This document shows positions 1 through 10,496 of a stretch of DNA of 64,000 bases, piece by piece. Location: NCBI GenBank assembly GCA_021014325.1, contig JAJGQC010000603.1:107111-171110 (forward strand), given 5' to 3'. The DNA is from Plazaster borealis (Eukaryota > Echinodermata > Asteroidea > Forcipulatida > Labidiasteridae). The first letter of the stretch is position 1; each line of letters starts with the position of its first letter. The notes beneath the pieces were generated by a model. It saw only the letters and a list, made by a program, of their open reading frames with translations, was not told the DNA's origin and did not search any database. A program made the position numbers and the translations under genes.

Positions 1-309
1 AATTTCATATCTTCTTACTTTGAACCATAACTATTCCCAAACCATCAAAATCCAACTGCATTTTGTTTGATTCTGTTTGACTGAGGGTTGCACCTTGGTA
101 AATTGATTTTGCTTTAAATGGGATCAGGCACACTACCACAATTGAATTAGAGTCCAAGAGTTTCTGCGTTGGTTCATGGATTTTTTTTTTCATTATGGTG
201 TTGGATTTTGGTACAGTGACTAAGGAGCCTGTAGATCATTCAATGTCAAAGAAATTCACGCTTATTGCTTATAGCTTCCCTATAACATAATGAGGTATCA
301 TAAACTTAC

Positions 310-380
310 CTTGGAGTATGTAAGCTGGACATGCTAACAATTTGCTTGTTTCATGGGAAGTGCCAGCACAAGGTACCAAC
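310..380 (-). CDS. Exon-like module, copy 1 of 4 (unidentified minus-strand gene)
   Basis: On the minus strand an acceptor (CCACAG) at 381-386 is followed by 71 nt and a GTAAG donor at 305-309. The peptide contains the motif VPCAGTS shared with the exons at 2537-2635, 3634-3724 and 10399-10496. The flanking introns are also similar, so this is a duplicated exon-intron unit. This copy is shorter than the others (91-99 nt) and may be decayed. I do not recognise the family. Confidence 0.4.
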
Positions 381-1026
381 CTGTGGGGAATTAAATGACA
401 GATATTAGTAAAAATTTGATTTAAACAACTAAGTTTGCTCATCTGACAAATAGGGGAAGTTTAATAAAAAATTTAAAAATGTGGAACCCCCCCCCACACA
501 CACACAGTACAATGTGTCAGTACAAAAGCCCACTGATTATGTGGTGTATGTGCAGTTGAGTAATCAGAAGGGGCCCCAGAGCCTTGTTTGTTATTTATTA
601 AAACACAACAGAAACTAAAGTGAATATTATAAATATTTCAAGGGTTGGTTGTTTGGTTGGTACATGAAACTGCTCTTCCACAGCGATTAAATGTAAGATA
701 AATATTTAGGTAAATTTTTAATTTTGGCCAATTAAAACTGTTGTTTACTAAGTTGTAGATAATCTGATGTGGTATAAAAATAAATACATTGTTTGAGCGT
801 CAAATAGAAAAAAAAAAAGTTTTTAAAATATTGAAAATTGTTGCATAAGAGCTTATAACATGTAATTTTCATTCCCAAAGATACAGACTTCAAATGTGTG
901 GGGGGAATGCACTTCTGTCTGAAGTACTGTCAAAAATGAGAAATAAATTTGAAGGCCACAAAAACTACCTTTGCTTATTTAGAATGTTGCATTTAAAATA
1001 AGCACCCATGAACATCCACAAAATCC
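381..1026. other. Intron-like DNA without a gene
   Basis: The first ~80 bases match the intron beside the other copies of the duplicated exon. There is a short CA run near 490-507. I see no coding sequence. Confidence 0.4.
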
Positions 1027-1345
1027 CTTAAAGGCATGGTATACTTTTTGGAATTGTCAAAGACCAGTATCTTTACTTGGTGTATCCCAACATATGCATG
1101 ACAAAACAAACCTGTGCAAATTTGGGCTAAATTGGTCATCGACGTTGCAAGAAAATAATAAAATAAAAAACACCCTTGTTGAATAGAATTGTGTGCTTTC
1201 AGATGCCTGAAAGGCTTCATTCTCAGATTCCAATTTGTTGAGCAAAAATTATCTATTTCTCCAAAACTATACATAATTTTGCCAACGTCTATCAAAGTAA
1301 GCATAAAACAGTTTTCCATCAAAGTATCTGATGTTATTTCATTTA
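1027..1345. repeat. MITE family A, diverged copy
   Basis: It begins TTAAAGGCATGGTATAC and shares the internal text AAAGACCAGT, CCCAACATATGCAT and ACACCCTTGTTG with the fuller copies at 1503 and 13381. The right end is poorly conserved. Confidence 0.6.
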
Positions 1346-1502
1346 GAGTATAATCCCAAACAAAAATCTGAGATTTCATTGCTAACATTGCCGTACCTCA
1401 TATAGATTCAGAGGAAGTAAGCAAATGTTGACTGCAGTCAAAGACAGTAAGCCCATCAGTATTTCATAAAACTTGTCAATTATAACATTACTGTACCTTA
1501 CT

Positions 1503-1875
1503 TAAAGGCATCGTTCACGTTTGGAAATTGTCAAAGACCAGTGTTCTCACTTGGTGTATCCCAACATATGCATAAAATAACAAGCGTGTGAAAATTTGGG
1601 CTCAATTGGTCATTGAAGTTGCAAGAAAGTGATGAAAGAAAAACACCCTTGTTGTACAAATTTGTGTGCTTTCAGATAGAATAATAAAAACTTCTTGCAA
1701 GAATTTTGATTATTTTAGTGAGAAATTACCTCTTTCTCAAAAACTACGTTACTTCAGAGGAGTCGTTTCTCACAATGTTTTATACTATCAACAGCTCTCT
1801 GTTGCTCGTTACCAAGTCAGTTTTTATACTAATATATATTTTGAGTAATTACCAAACGTGTACGATGCCTTTAAT
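1503..1875. repeat. MITE family A, near full length
   Basis: A ~370 bp non-coding element with inverted ends: TTAAAGGCATCGTTCACG on the left and CGTGTACGATGCCTTTAA on the right. The TTAA at each end may be the target duplication. Other copies in this window are at 13381, 40268, 42412, 47080, 50497 and 61626. It contains a small hairpin, CTTCTTGCAAGAA. The class is not certain. Confidence 0.75.
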
Positions 1876-1937
1876 TTATTCATTAAGCCCACCAGAATTA
1901 AGAATGTTTTGACTCAATAGCTGGGCTTTGATTTTAC

Positions 1938-2015
1938 CTTTTGGAGATAACTCCAAGGCATGCCTTGGCACTCTCCTCAGTAGCCGGGTGATCTGACTGC
2001 AGCCAACGCACAATG
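1938..2015 (-). CDS. Exon of unidentified minus-strand gene
   Basis: A 78 nt exon (26 codons) between an acceptor ending CACATAG and the donor AAAAG|GTAAAA. It reads as a clean amphipathic-looking peptide starting IVRWLQSDHPATEE and ending GVISK. Its length is a multiple of three and it has no stop. It lies between the duplicated exons at 2537 and 310 on the same strand, so it probably belongs to the same gene. I do not recognise the protein. Confidence 0.5.
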
Positions 2016-2223
2016 CTATGTGAAAACACAAAAACAAATGGTTTCTACTTGTGGTCATCAATATTTCAAAGTGGCAGTACAGACATCAAAGTACTATAGA
2101 ATGTGAAAGCTCACTAGTAATAAAGTTCATTCTAGTACAATCCTCCAGATAAATACTTCCATCTGAAATACTTTGAAGTTAACAAGTTAAAGTTTGATTA
2201 CCCCCACACCAAAAGAAAACAAA

Positions 2224-2520
2224 AGTTGGTTTGTCATTATCACCAACAACGTTCTCTCTCCTGATTCAAAGAACGTTTTGTCAACATTTCTCATGATCTA
2301 CCTCATCTTGATTCATATAGAAGTTGGTTTTCATTATTATCAATAATGTTCTCTCTCCTGATTCAACAGTTGTTTTGATATACCTTATCTTGAATCATGC
2401 AGAAGTTGATTCGTCATTATTACCAATAATATTCTTTCCTGATTCAAAGAGAGTTTTTGTGAACTTTTATGATGATCTACCTTATTTTGATTCAAGGAGA
2501 GTAATCTTAAAAACATTTTA
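2224..2520. repeat. Three tandem copies of a ~95 bp repeat
   Basis: AAGTTGGTTTGTCATTATCA followed by CTCTCCTGATTCAA and ATGATCTACC...TTGATTCA occurs three times with divergence. A further partial copy lies at about 10200-10260, next to the fourth copy of the duplicated exon. Confidence 0.7.
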
Positions 2521-2536
2521 AATCAATTTATCTTAC

Positions 2537-2635
2537 CTTATATTATGCAAAAGATGCACACTTGAGTTGTAGGTGTGAACAGTCTGCTTGGTGCACAGAA
2601 TGATAATTTGTGAAGTGCCAGCATAAGGTACAACC
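2537..2635 (-). CDS. Exon-like module, copy 2 of 4
   Basis: 99 nt (33 codons) between an acceptor ending CTCCTCAG and a GTAAG donor. The peptide begins VVPYAGTSQ and contains LCTKQTV. It is open throughout in the phase used by copies 1 and 3. It belongs to the set of duplicated exons on this strand. The function is unknown. Confidence 0.5.
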
Positions 2636-3633
2636 CTGAGGAGAAACAAATTATACAGACATTAGTACTAGTTAGATTTAAACAACTGATTTTTGTCATC
2701 TTACATTGATGGTCACAAAAAAACTAATTTGAAAGCCCACCGATTGTGAAGTTCAGACTAGGGGCAAACCACCAAAGATCATCCCTCTGAAGTACTGTCA
2801 AAAATGGCAAAATTAAATTTAAAGACCACTGTCTTTGCTTATTTTGATTGCTGCAATCAAAATAAGCACCAACAAACATGCACAAAATCTCTCGCACTAC
2901 ACAGACTGTATTCTTGGCAGCTCAGATAAGGTCATTAGTGCAGTTTGTACGGATTCCATTAAATTGGTTTTGAATATTCTAGAGCTCCTGGTAAATGGAG
3001 TATTTTGATCAAGAGTGGTCTCCAAAGTAATTGTTTGGCAAAACAACCCATTCATTTTCCAATAAAAACATTTGTGGATGTTGATTTATTTATTGATACG
3101 CATGTTTCATACATAATGCTCTTTTGATCCATATGGATGTGAAATTTCAATTAACGACCTTATCGAAAGGGTTGAGGCTCATACAAGTACAATCTCCAAT
3201 CCTGAATAAACTACCCCAATTAATTATCAAAACATAGATAGTCATGCTTATTATACCTTTCCCTTTACACAATGAGGCGGTGGTGGAGCGGGGGGGGGGG
3301 GGGGCAAGAGAAGGCACAAGGTCCAGGTGACACAGTGGGGGGGGGGGCGCCAAAGTGACAATTGTTTGTACATGGAAGTTTGTGATCCTGTTAAACTACC
3401 CTAATTACTTGTTTTCATTTACAAACTACACTATTTACTTGTTTTCTTTTACAAGGATTATATCCACCTTCAAATGTAAGCAGCCCCTCAGAATTGTGAC
3501 TAATTATATCCAAGCATTGGTTGTTATAACATCTCAAAATAATGCTAAAGATTTTTCAAGACAAAGTGAGTGAAGGGGCACCATCCTCTAACCTTGCCCC
3601 CAGGCTCCACTCACAGAGGTATCCTAAACTTAC
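2636..3633. other. Intron-like DNA without a recognised gene
   Basis: The first ~75 bases match the intron flanking the other duplicated exons. G homopolymers lie at about 3290-3304 and 3338-3346. No supported exon was seen. Confidence 0.4.
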
Positions 3634-3724
3634 CTTAGAGTATGTAAGATGGACACCCTGAGTTGTAGGCACAATCTGCTTGGTGCATGGAATATCCTGG
3701 AAAGTGCCAGCACAAAGTATGAGC
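3634..3724 (-). CDS. Exon-like module, copy 3 of 4
   Basis: 91 nt between a strong acceptor (TTTTCTTCCACTCAG) and the donor AAG|GTAAGT. It reads LILCAGTFQDIPCTKQIV and ends HLTYSK. It aligns with copies 2 and 4, which share the CTK core and a nearly identical last ~25 nt. The conserved splice sites and open frame suggest a real exon rather than a transposon. The family is not recognised. Confidence 0.55.
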
Positions 3725-4223
3725 CTGAGTGGAAGAAAATGATAGGCATCAACGACACGGACTTGAGCCAGTGATTTTGCTCATCTAACATGTCAGGATG
3801 GTAACAATAACCCCACACCAGGACAAATAGATTGTCAATGTAAAACCTTACTGCAGGGATGAGATTGTAGTAACAAAAACCCTGAAAATTGGATAACAAT
3901 TTCATCTTGGTGTGGAAATAAAACTCTCTGAATGTACAGATTAGAGGTTTACAGACTCTCTAGATAATTTCAAATAGATATCTGAAGGTCTGGTAAGGTT
4001 GCAAGAAAGGCAAGTCTTTTCATCTCTGTGATGGCAAGTTTGCCTCTTTCAAGAAAATCTGAAGGTGCAGGGAGATCTCAGTGAACAATCCTGACAAATC
4101 ACATGCTTGTTAATGATTGTTGGATTTGTAGTACAACCAAACCTAGAGAGAAAACTTCTGTTTTAATATTGTCACTTGTCAGGGCTGAGAGAATAAAGTT
4201 TGGAGACAACAAAAAATACCTCA
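3725..4223. other. No gene seen
   Basis: Intronic similarity to the other exon units covers the first ~80 bases. The rest is unremarkable. Confidence 0.4.
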
Positions 4224-5348
4224 CACTCATATCCATAGTGGAGTCGAATGACTCTTTACGCAGAGTAAACTACACGTTACTCTCATTAAGGGTCAATTTG
4301 ACTACAATCAGAGTCATTTTGACTCCGGCCCGGAGTCGTATTGGCGGGCCTTGCAAAGTTTGTGAAATTTTCCCAGAAATTTCGCGCGCGCAGCAGCCGC
4401 AGTGGTCTGGTCACTAACTCTATTGCCTAGTCTAATAATGAGAACCGGCTGCGGTATCCAGGTTACGTTCGTTGCTATGTTGGTTGCCATCTTGGATTTC
4501 CGATGACATGTCATTGCGTAGCCTGTGGCTCATCATGCCAAGAGTAAGACTGTTTGTTCTTCGGTGGAGTCAAATTGTACCTGTTGTAAGTTTTGAAATA
4601 TAACACATGTAACGTTATGTGGTGTTTGGCGTTGTGTATATGTATTTGTAGAGCTTCTGTAGGCCCAGCGTTACTTAGAAGTGGTGGGAGATAAACAAAA
4701 TATCCTGGGTGGGTAGCTAGCAAGCTGGCCATCTGGCGCGGATCAGGCCCAGGCATTCATCCATTGGCATGTGGCAATGTAGTTGTACCGGTAGTAGTAG
4801 TCTATAGTAGTAGTAGCATATTAGTAGTAGTAGTAAGTAGTAGTAACAGCTAACTTAGCTGTGGCAATGCCAAAGCATGAATGCCTGGGCCTGATCCGCG
4901 CCAGCATGGCCAGCTAGCTACCGACCCAGGATATTTTGTTTGTCTCCCACCATTCCTATTGTAACGCTTGGCCTACAGTACAACTACAAGTACAAGTACA
5001 TAATGTTCTATACACAACGCCTAAACACCACATAACTTTACATGTTTTACACTTTAATTCTTACAAACAAGTACATTTTGACTCCGCCGACGAACAAACA
5101 GGCTGATTTGACTCCACTAGAATCGACTCCACTAGAAAAGTCGCCATGACTCGTGAACAGAGTCATTTGACCCCTAAAAGGAGTCGCTGAAGAGAGTAAC
5201 CATGACTCTTCAAGAGTCGTTATGACTCTTCCAAAGGAAGGCATTTGACTCTGAAGAGAGTCAGTTGAACCTTATAATGGAGTCATTTTAGACATAGTTG
5301 CTGGACTCCATTTGAAGAGTCGCCTTGACTCTGTTTTGGATATGAGTG
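4224..5348. mobile_element. 1.1 kb GAGTC-rich foldback element
   Basis: The ends are inverted (CACTCATATCC at 4224 and GGATATGAGTG at 5338). Long inner arms, about 4545-4780 and 4850-5100, are reverse complements with ~80-90% identity by eye (for example GGCGCGGATCAGGCCCAGGC and its complement). The centre is a TAG trinucleotide run (about 4789-4847). The outer parts are packed with GAGTC/GACTC pentamers. No coding sequence was seen. This is a foldback or large-MITE structure of unknown family. Confidence 0.75.
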
Positions 5349-5404
5349 CAGCTTGTTTCCAGTGGTAAACTAGCGGAATGGAATGTCAATTCCAGCGTAT
5401 GTTG

Positions 5405-5568
5405 TGTAGCAGTATGCCATAAGCAGACTGACTCAAGTCTAATGTTTACTTCCCATAATGCATTGTATCACCTTATAACATGGCCGCCCGCATGTAACAG
5501 TCGATTCTCATGATCTAGAATAAAGCTCGACTTATAACCTATAACATACGAAGTTGTATCTTCTTACA
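5405..5568 (+). repeat. 5' LTR (164 bp)
   Basis: It starts TGTAGCAG and ends CTTCTTACA, giving TGTA/TACA inverted tips. An AATAAA polyadenylation signal lies at 5519-5524. It is identical by eye to the 3' LTR. Confidence 0.95.
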
Positions 5569-5580
5569 TGGTGTCAGAGT
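5569..5580 (+). promoter_or_regulatory. Primer binding site, tRNA-Leu type
   Basis: TGGTGTCAGA directly follows the 5' LTR and is complementary to the 3' end typical of metazoan tRNA-Leu (TCTGACACCA). The tRNA assignment is from memory of that family. Only ~10 nt match. Confidence 0.65.
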
Positions 5581-5588
5581 AACCCACA

Positions 5589-8189
5589 ATGGCCACTTTT
5601 GGATCTATCGGTGAGTTTTTCATCAAAAAGGAAACGTGGTTGATGTACACCGACCGCCTTGGCGAATATTTTACGGCCAACAACATAACGGACTCCACAC
5701 GAAAACGGGCAATCCTAAACTCCGTCGTTGGATCACAGACGTACAAGCTTATCAGCGATCTTCTTGCTCCAAAGAAACCAAACCAAGCTACGTACATCGA
5801 GCTGGTAGACACATTGGAGAAGCATTTTAAGCCTACAAAGTCTAGCATTATCGCCCGTTTCCAGTTCAACAGCCGATACCGACGGTCCGGTGAAACGATT
5901 GCTGACTATCTAGCAGCCCTGCGTGCACTCGCCAGTGACTGCAACTACGGACAAAAGCTTGATGAGATGCTGAGAGATCGGCTGGTTTGTGGTGTGCAGG
6001 ATGAACGGATCCAGAAATCCCTGCTCTCCCAACCAGAGGATAAACTCGACCTCAAACGCACAGTAGAACTTGCACAATCTATGCAGCTTGCAGGTGACCA
6101 GGCTAAAATGCTGACAGCCAGTGCCACCACAGAATCCAGTCCCAGCATCAACGCTTTTCGAAAGAAACAAGCTCAACGGTCAAACACAGGTCAGTCCAAT
6201 CATCGTCAACAATCACATGGTACCAAACCAACACAGCAACAAGATCAAAGGCCCAGACGACCTTGTGGAAATTGTGGAACCTTTCACAAGCGCAGAGAAT
6301 GCCCCGCCTACGGCAAAACCTGTCGCAAGTGTAACAAACTGAATCATTACGGTGATTACTGCCGAGGCAGCCGCCGTATTCACACCGTTAACCCCGAATC
6401 TTACTCGGAGGAGGAAGCCTCAATCGCAGATGAGCAAGAACTATTCCACATTCGAGCTCTGGACCACACCAACTTGAACTTAAAACACGACATCCACGCC
6501 ACACTCATAGTGAATGGCACACACGTTCCCATCCAACTCGACACAGGTGCACGTTGTAACGTACTACCGATGCAGATCTACAATGTTATCGCACCACCGA
6601 AATCCATTGACAATAATAAGCCTACTACACTGGTAGCATATGGGGGGAATGAGCTCAAGACAATCGGCCAAGCCACACTGCCATGCAACATCGAGTCATC
6701 ACAAACACACCATATGATTGACTTTCACATCGTAGACTCGCGAGTGAAAGCAATCCTTGGATTGACCGATTGCCTTCGACTAGGCCTGCTGTCAGTTAAC
6801 AACAACATCGTGTATCACGTCGCAACCGACTCAAAATCTACACAGATCTTTACAGACAACAAAGACCTGTTTGACGGCTCCCTCGGGTCACTACCTGTCA
6901 TCTACTCCATGACCATCGACCCTAACGCCACACCAGTCGTTCGCCCCCCACGACGCATTCCAGCAGCAATGCAAGACAAGGTCAAGTCCGAACTAAAACG
7001 CATGACTACCCTCGGTGTAATCACTCCGGTCTCGGAACCAACAGACTGGGTGTCCTCCATGGTCGCAACTCATAAGAAAAACACCGAAGAGATTCGCTTA
7101 TGCATCGACCCTCGCGACCTTAACCAAGCTCTAAAGCGCCCGCACCACCCTACACGAACAGTAGAGGAAGTTGCGGCACAGATGGATGGTGCCACTGTTT
7201 TCTCAGTGCTAGACGCTAAATGTTCCTTCTGGCAGATCCCCCTCGATTATCAGTCATCATTGCTAACTACTTTCAGCACGCCACACGGCAGGTACCGGTT
7301 CCTCCGTATGCCCTATGGTATTTGTTCTGCCTCTGATGTATACCAGAGGACCATGGAACAATTATTCGCTGATCTGCCATGCTCCATCATCGTAGACGAC
7401 ATACTAGTTGGTGGACGTACCAAAGAAGAACATGATCGAAACCTCCAAGCTGTCCTTAATCGGATTCGCAAAGTCAACATGCGTCTCAACCCCACAAAGT
7501 GCCGCTTCGGTCTCGCACAAGTATCATACGTCGGTCACGTATTCACCGCCACTGGCCTTCGACCCGATCCGGCAAAAGTCAGTGCTATTACCGACATGCC
7601 CCCACCTGAGGACGTCACTGCCCTACAACGCTTTCTTGGCATGGTGACATACCTGGCCAAGTTCATACCGAATCTAAGCGACTTAGCAGCCCCACTACGC
7701 GAGCTCACACATAACGACGTCCACTGGTGCTGGTTAGACCGTCACAACGCAGTGTTCTTGGAAATCAAGGACAAGATCGCTCACGCACCGACACTCAAGT
7801 ACTTCGACGTCAAGAAACCAATCACAGTGACATGCGATGCCTCAAAGTTTGGCCTTGGTGCAGCTTGCATGCAAGAGGGCGACCCCATAGCGTACGCCTC
7901 ACGCACTATGACCGACACCGAACAACGGTATGCACAGATCGAGAAAGAACTGCTTGCTGTCGTGTTCGCCTGCACCAAGTTCCATGACTACATCTACGGT
8001 AAAGACATTATCGTTGAAACTGATCACCAGCCATTGGTCACTATTGTCAAGAAGCCCCTGCTTAGCGCCCTGCCCGGCTCCAACGCATGCTTCTTCGCTT
8101 GCAGAAATATAACATCACCCTTGTGTACAAAAAGGGAAAGAACTTTTCATCGCAGACACTTTATCACGCGCTCCATTGACAACCACTGA
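5589..8189 (+). CDS. Gag-protease-reverse transcriptase-RNase H polyprotein
   Basis: The start ATG lies 20 nt after the LTR, and 866 codons are open. Gag occupies roughly residues 1-220. Two zinc knuckles lie at 226-258 (CX2CX3HX4C, then canonical CX2CX4HX4C). The aspartic protease has LDTGA at 317-321. In the reverse transcriptase, LDAK is at 541-544, MPYG at 574-577 and the catalytic VDD at 602-604. RNase H has CDAS at 749-752, the E of IEKELLAV near 786 and TDHQPL at 811-816. Gag and Pol are fused in one frame, as in Mag/SURL elements. The last ~40 residues are out of frame: homology leaves this frame at about 8067-8075 and is restored in the next open stretch after a second break near 8128-8145. 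Confidence 0.93.
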   Translation: MATFGSIGEFFIKKETWLMYTDRLGEYFTANNITDSTRKRAILNSVVGSQTYKLISDLLAPKKPNQATYIELVDTLEKHFKPTKSSIIARFQFNSRYRRSGETIADYLAALRALASDCNYGQKLDEMLRDRLVCGVQDERIQKSLLSQPEDKLDLKRTVELAQSMQLAGDQAKMLTASATTESSPSINAFRKKQAQRSNTGQSNHRQQSHGTKPTQQQDQRPRRPCGNCGTFHKRRECPAYGKTCRKCNKLNHYGDYCRGSRRIHTVNPESYSEEEASIADEQELFHIRALDHTNLNLKHDIHATLIVNGTHVPIQLDTGARCNVLPMQIYNVIAPPKSIDNNKPTTLVAYGGNELKTIGQATLPCNIESSQTHHMIDFHIVDSRVKAILGLTDCLRLGLLSVNNNIVYHVATDSKSTQIFTDNKDLFDGSLGSLPVIYSMTIDPNATPVVRPPRRIPAAMQDKVKSELKRMTTLGVITPVSEPTDWVSSMVATHKKNTEEIRLCIDPRDLNQALKRPHHPTRTVEEVAAQMDGATVFSVLDAKCSFWQIPLDYQSSLLTTFSTPHGRYRFLRMPYGICSASDVYQRTMEQLFADLPCSIIVDDILVGGRTKEEHDRNLQAVLNRIRKVNMRLNPTKCRFGLAQVSYVGHVFTATGLRPDPAKVSAITDMPPPEDVTALQRFLGMVTYLAKFIPNLSDLAAPLRELTHNDVHWCWLDRHNAVFLEIKDKIAHAPTLKYFDVKKPITVTCDASKFGLGAACMQEGDPIAYASRTMTDTEQRYAQIEKELLAVVFACTKFHDYIYGKDIIVETDHQPLVTIVKKPLLSALPGSNACFFACRNITSPLCTKRERTFHRRHFITRSIDNH

Positions 8190-9000
8190 TAACGACAACC
8201 TCGACCTGGAAGTCATGACCCTCCTACCAATCTCCGATACACGACTCGCACAGCTCAAAGCAGCAACTGCCCGCGACTCCACCATGCAACAACTAACTGA
8301 TGTCATCAGTCGCGGATGGCCTTCACACGTCAACAACGCCCCTCCGGATGCTCGCCCCTACTTCCCATTCAGAGAAGAACTGACCCTCGAACGCGGCATC
8401 ATTCTGAAGGGACACACGCCCATCATTCCCAAGTCGCTTCGTACGGAATACACTCAACTGTTGCATGAAGGTCACCCAGGTATCGAAGCTACCAAACGCA
8501 GAGCCAGAGATATAGTTTACTGGCCATCAATGTGCATGGATATCGAACAGTCCGTCTCGGAATGCACAGTTTGCAACGCTACCAAAGCACACCAACAGAA
8601 AGAACCATTGAAAAGCTACCCACCACCAAATCTCCCCTGGGAACATATCGGTGTCGACCTTTTCCAATGGAACGGCATGGATTACCTAGCCCTTGGCGAC
8701 TCATACTCCGGCTGGTTTGATTTTGCCTCGCTCGACGACACCTGTGCCTCCACAGTTATTGAGGTACTCAAGAGACAATTTTCCATCCATGGGATCCCCC
8801 GCATTGTCATCAGCGACAACGCACGACAATTTGATTGCTTTGCCTTCAAACAGTTTGCACAGTCATGGGGCTTCCAACATACCACAAGTAGTCCCTATTA
8901 CCCTCAGTCCAATGGACTCGCAGAAAGCTCCGTCAAGCGCGCCAAACTACTCCTGGAAAAGACAAAACGCGAAGGATCCGACCTTTACCGAACTTGCTGA
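8176..9000 (+). CDS. Integrase, zinc-binding and catalytic core
   Basis: This is the Pol continuation; the first ATG is not a true start. The HHCC zinc-binding region uses H97, H100, C130 and C133. The DDE triad is D161 (VDLF), D214 (SDNA) and E250 (GLAE), with 35 residues between the last two, so it is DD35E. All catalytic residues are present. A frame break lies near 8971-8995, after which homology continues one frame over. Confidence 0.9.
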   Translation: MTTTDNDNLDLEVMTLLPISDTRLAQLKAATARDSTMQQLTDVISRGWPSHVNNAPPDARPYFPFREELTLERGIILKGHTPIIPKSLRTEYTQLLHEGHPGIEATKRRARDIVYWPSMCMDIEQSVSECTVCNATKAHQQKEPLKSYPPPNLPWEHIGVDLFQWNGMDYLALGDSYSGWFDFASLDDTCASTVIEVLKRQFSIHGIPRIVISDNARQFDCFAFKQFAQSWGFQHTTSSPYYPQSNGLAESSVKRAKLLLEKTKREGSDLYRTC

Positions 9001-9499
9001 ACATTCGCAACGTCCCAACCGACCCCCAGCTTGGTTCACCTTCCCAACGTCTCATGTCACGGCGTCTTCGAACGACCGTCCCCACCTCGACGCCCTCCTC
9101 AAACCCAACGTCAACACACGCGTCACGGCTCAGTTACGTAAGCGCCACCAGCAGCAGAAGTCTTCATACGACAAATTTGCTAAGCCCCTCCGACCACTGA
9201 ACCCAGGACAAGTTGTCCGCCTCCAAACACCCAAAGGGCACGATCAGCTTGGCATTGTCAAGAAGCACTCCGGCGACTCCCGATCCTATATCGTCAGTAC
9301 CCAAGGCAAGCTGTACCGACGCAACCGGAGACACCTCCTACCCGTCTCCGAACCACCCCCACAGCAACAGCACTTGCCCGACTTCTACGTGCCCCCCCAG
9401 GAACCGCTCCCTCAACCCATCATCGCCCCGGTTCCTGCACCGCAGCCTGCCATCACCCGCTCCGGTCGCATTTCCAAGCCGAACCCTAAGTACACTTGA
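9001..9499 (+). CDS. Integrase C-terminal part, two frames
   Basis: Gypsy-type integrase C-terminal homology (LNIRNVPTD, then GSPSQRLM) runs from about 8994 in one frame. Near 9078-9090 it passes to another frame containing the LLKP and PGQVVRLQTP motifs, ending at the TGA after KPNPKYT. The C-terminal tail is proline- and glutamine-rich. Both breaks fit loss of one C from a C run. Confidence 0.8.
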
Positions 9500-9956
9500 C
9501 AGTTTTGTGCAACTGTTATCGCTATGCCAACCGTGGATTTGTGCCGTTGACCCGATTTCCTGCTAATGACTCGGACTATCCCCGACTATCGGATTTCCTG
9601 TAAATAGTTTGCAGTTTTTTACTAACCCCGTGTTGTACACTTCATAGATGAGGGCAGAATAATCCCTTGTACACGCATTGAGTACTAACTAGTCCACCTT
9701 AGTACTGTAGAATAAAGTGTTATTTTTTTCACTAATTGTGGTTTCCACCTCCTGTTTCTTTTGAGGAAAAGATAATCACCATTTGTTTCGCAACATTTAA
9801 GAAACAATTTGTTCTCTAAACTTGTTCCTTGTAAATCAGCTCAGTGAAGCAGTTGGACTCTAAACCAACAGACACTTATTTACAAACTCAGTAGTTCATA
9901 CTATATCCATTTGGTATTCAAAGCTGTTTGTTTATTCAAGGACTGTAACAAAACTT
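9500..9956 (+). other. Retrotransposon 3' non-coding region
   Basis: No open frame. An AATAAA followed by a T run lies near 9711-9728. This stretch separates integrase from the polypurine tract. Confidence 0.6.
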
Positions 9957-9967
9957 AGAAGAGAGGA
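9957..9967 (+). promoter_or_regulatory. Polypurine tract
   Basis: AGAAGAGAGGA lies immediately upstream of the 3' LTR, the position where plus-strand DNA priming starts in LTR elements. Confidence 0.8.
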
Positions 9968-10131
9968 TGTAGCAGTATGCCATAAGCAGACTGACTCAAG
10001 TCTAATGTTTACTTCCCATAATGCATTGTATCACCTTATAACATGGCCGCCCGCATGTAACAGTCGATTCTCATGATCTAGAATAAAGCTCGACTTATAA
10101 CCTATAACATACGAAGTTGTATCTTCTTACA
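9968..10131 (+). repeat. 3' LTR (164 bp)
   Basis: It appears identical to the 5' LTR. AATAAA lies at 10082-10087. TGTTG, the target duplication, follows at 10132-10136. Confidence 0.95.
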
Positions 10132-10398
10132 TGTTGTTTACCCCAATCTTAATTCAGAGTGTAAAGCAAACATGCAAAAATTGGTTCGCAATTTTTTACC
10201 AAGATAATTTTTGTCAACATTTCTTATGTTCTGCCTTATTGTGATTCAAAAGAGAGTAAGCATATAAAAACAACTTTCAATCAACCTATTTTTTATTTTT
10301 TTTGAAAATGCCTTACCATTTAATTATTATCATACAATATAATTCAACATAAATTCAACATAGTTTCCCTACATCATACTGGGTTATCATAAACTTAC

Positions 10399-10496
10399 CT
10401 TAGAGTATGTAAGATGGACACACTGAGTTGTAGCCGCTAACAATGTACTTGGTACATGGGATGATATCTTGGGAAGTGACAGAATAAGGTATGAAC
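10399..10496 (-). CDS. Exon-like module, copy 4 of 4
   Basis: 98 nt between the acceptor TTTTATTCCACTCAG and an AAG|GTAAG donor. It contains QDIIPCTKYIV, aligning with copies 2 and 3. In this frame a stop falls in the last codon. One base gained or lost restores the VHLTYSK-like ending, so a single indel is likely. The last ~30 nt and the flanking introns match copy 3. Confidence 0.45.

Larger units (their letters stand above)
5405..10131 (+). mobile_element. Ty3/gypsy LTR retrotransposon, Mag/SURL-like
   Basis: A 4.7 kb element with two 164 bp LTRs (5405-5568 and 9968-10131) that look identical base for base. It is flanked by the 5 bp target duplication TGTTG (5400-5404 and 10132-10136). 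Order: LTR, primer binding site, one fused Gag-Pol frame (zinc knuckles, protease, reverse transcriptase, RNase H, integrase), polypurine tract, LTR. Integrase lies after RT/RNase H, which is the gypsy order. No envelope gene was seen. The identical LTRs imply recent insertion, yet Pol is broken at four places, each fitting loss of one base. Confidence 0.95.
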
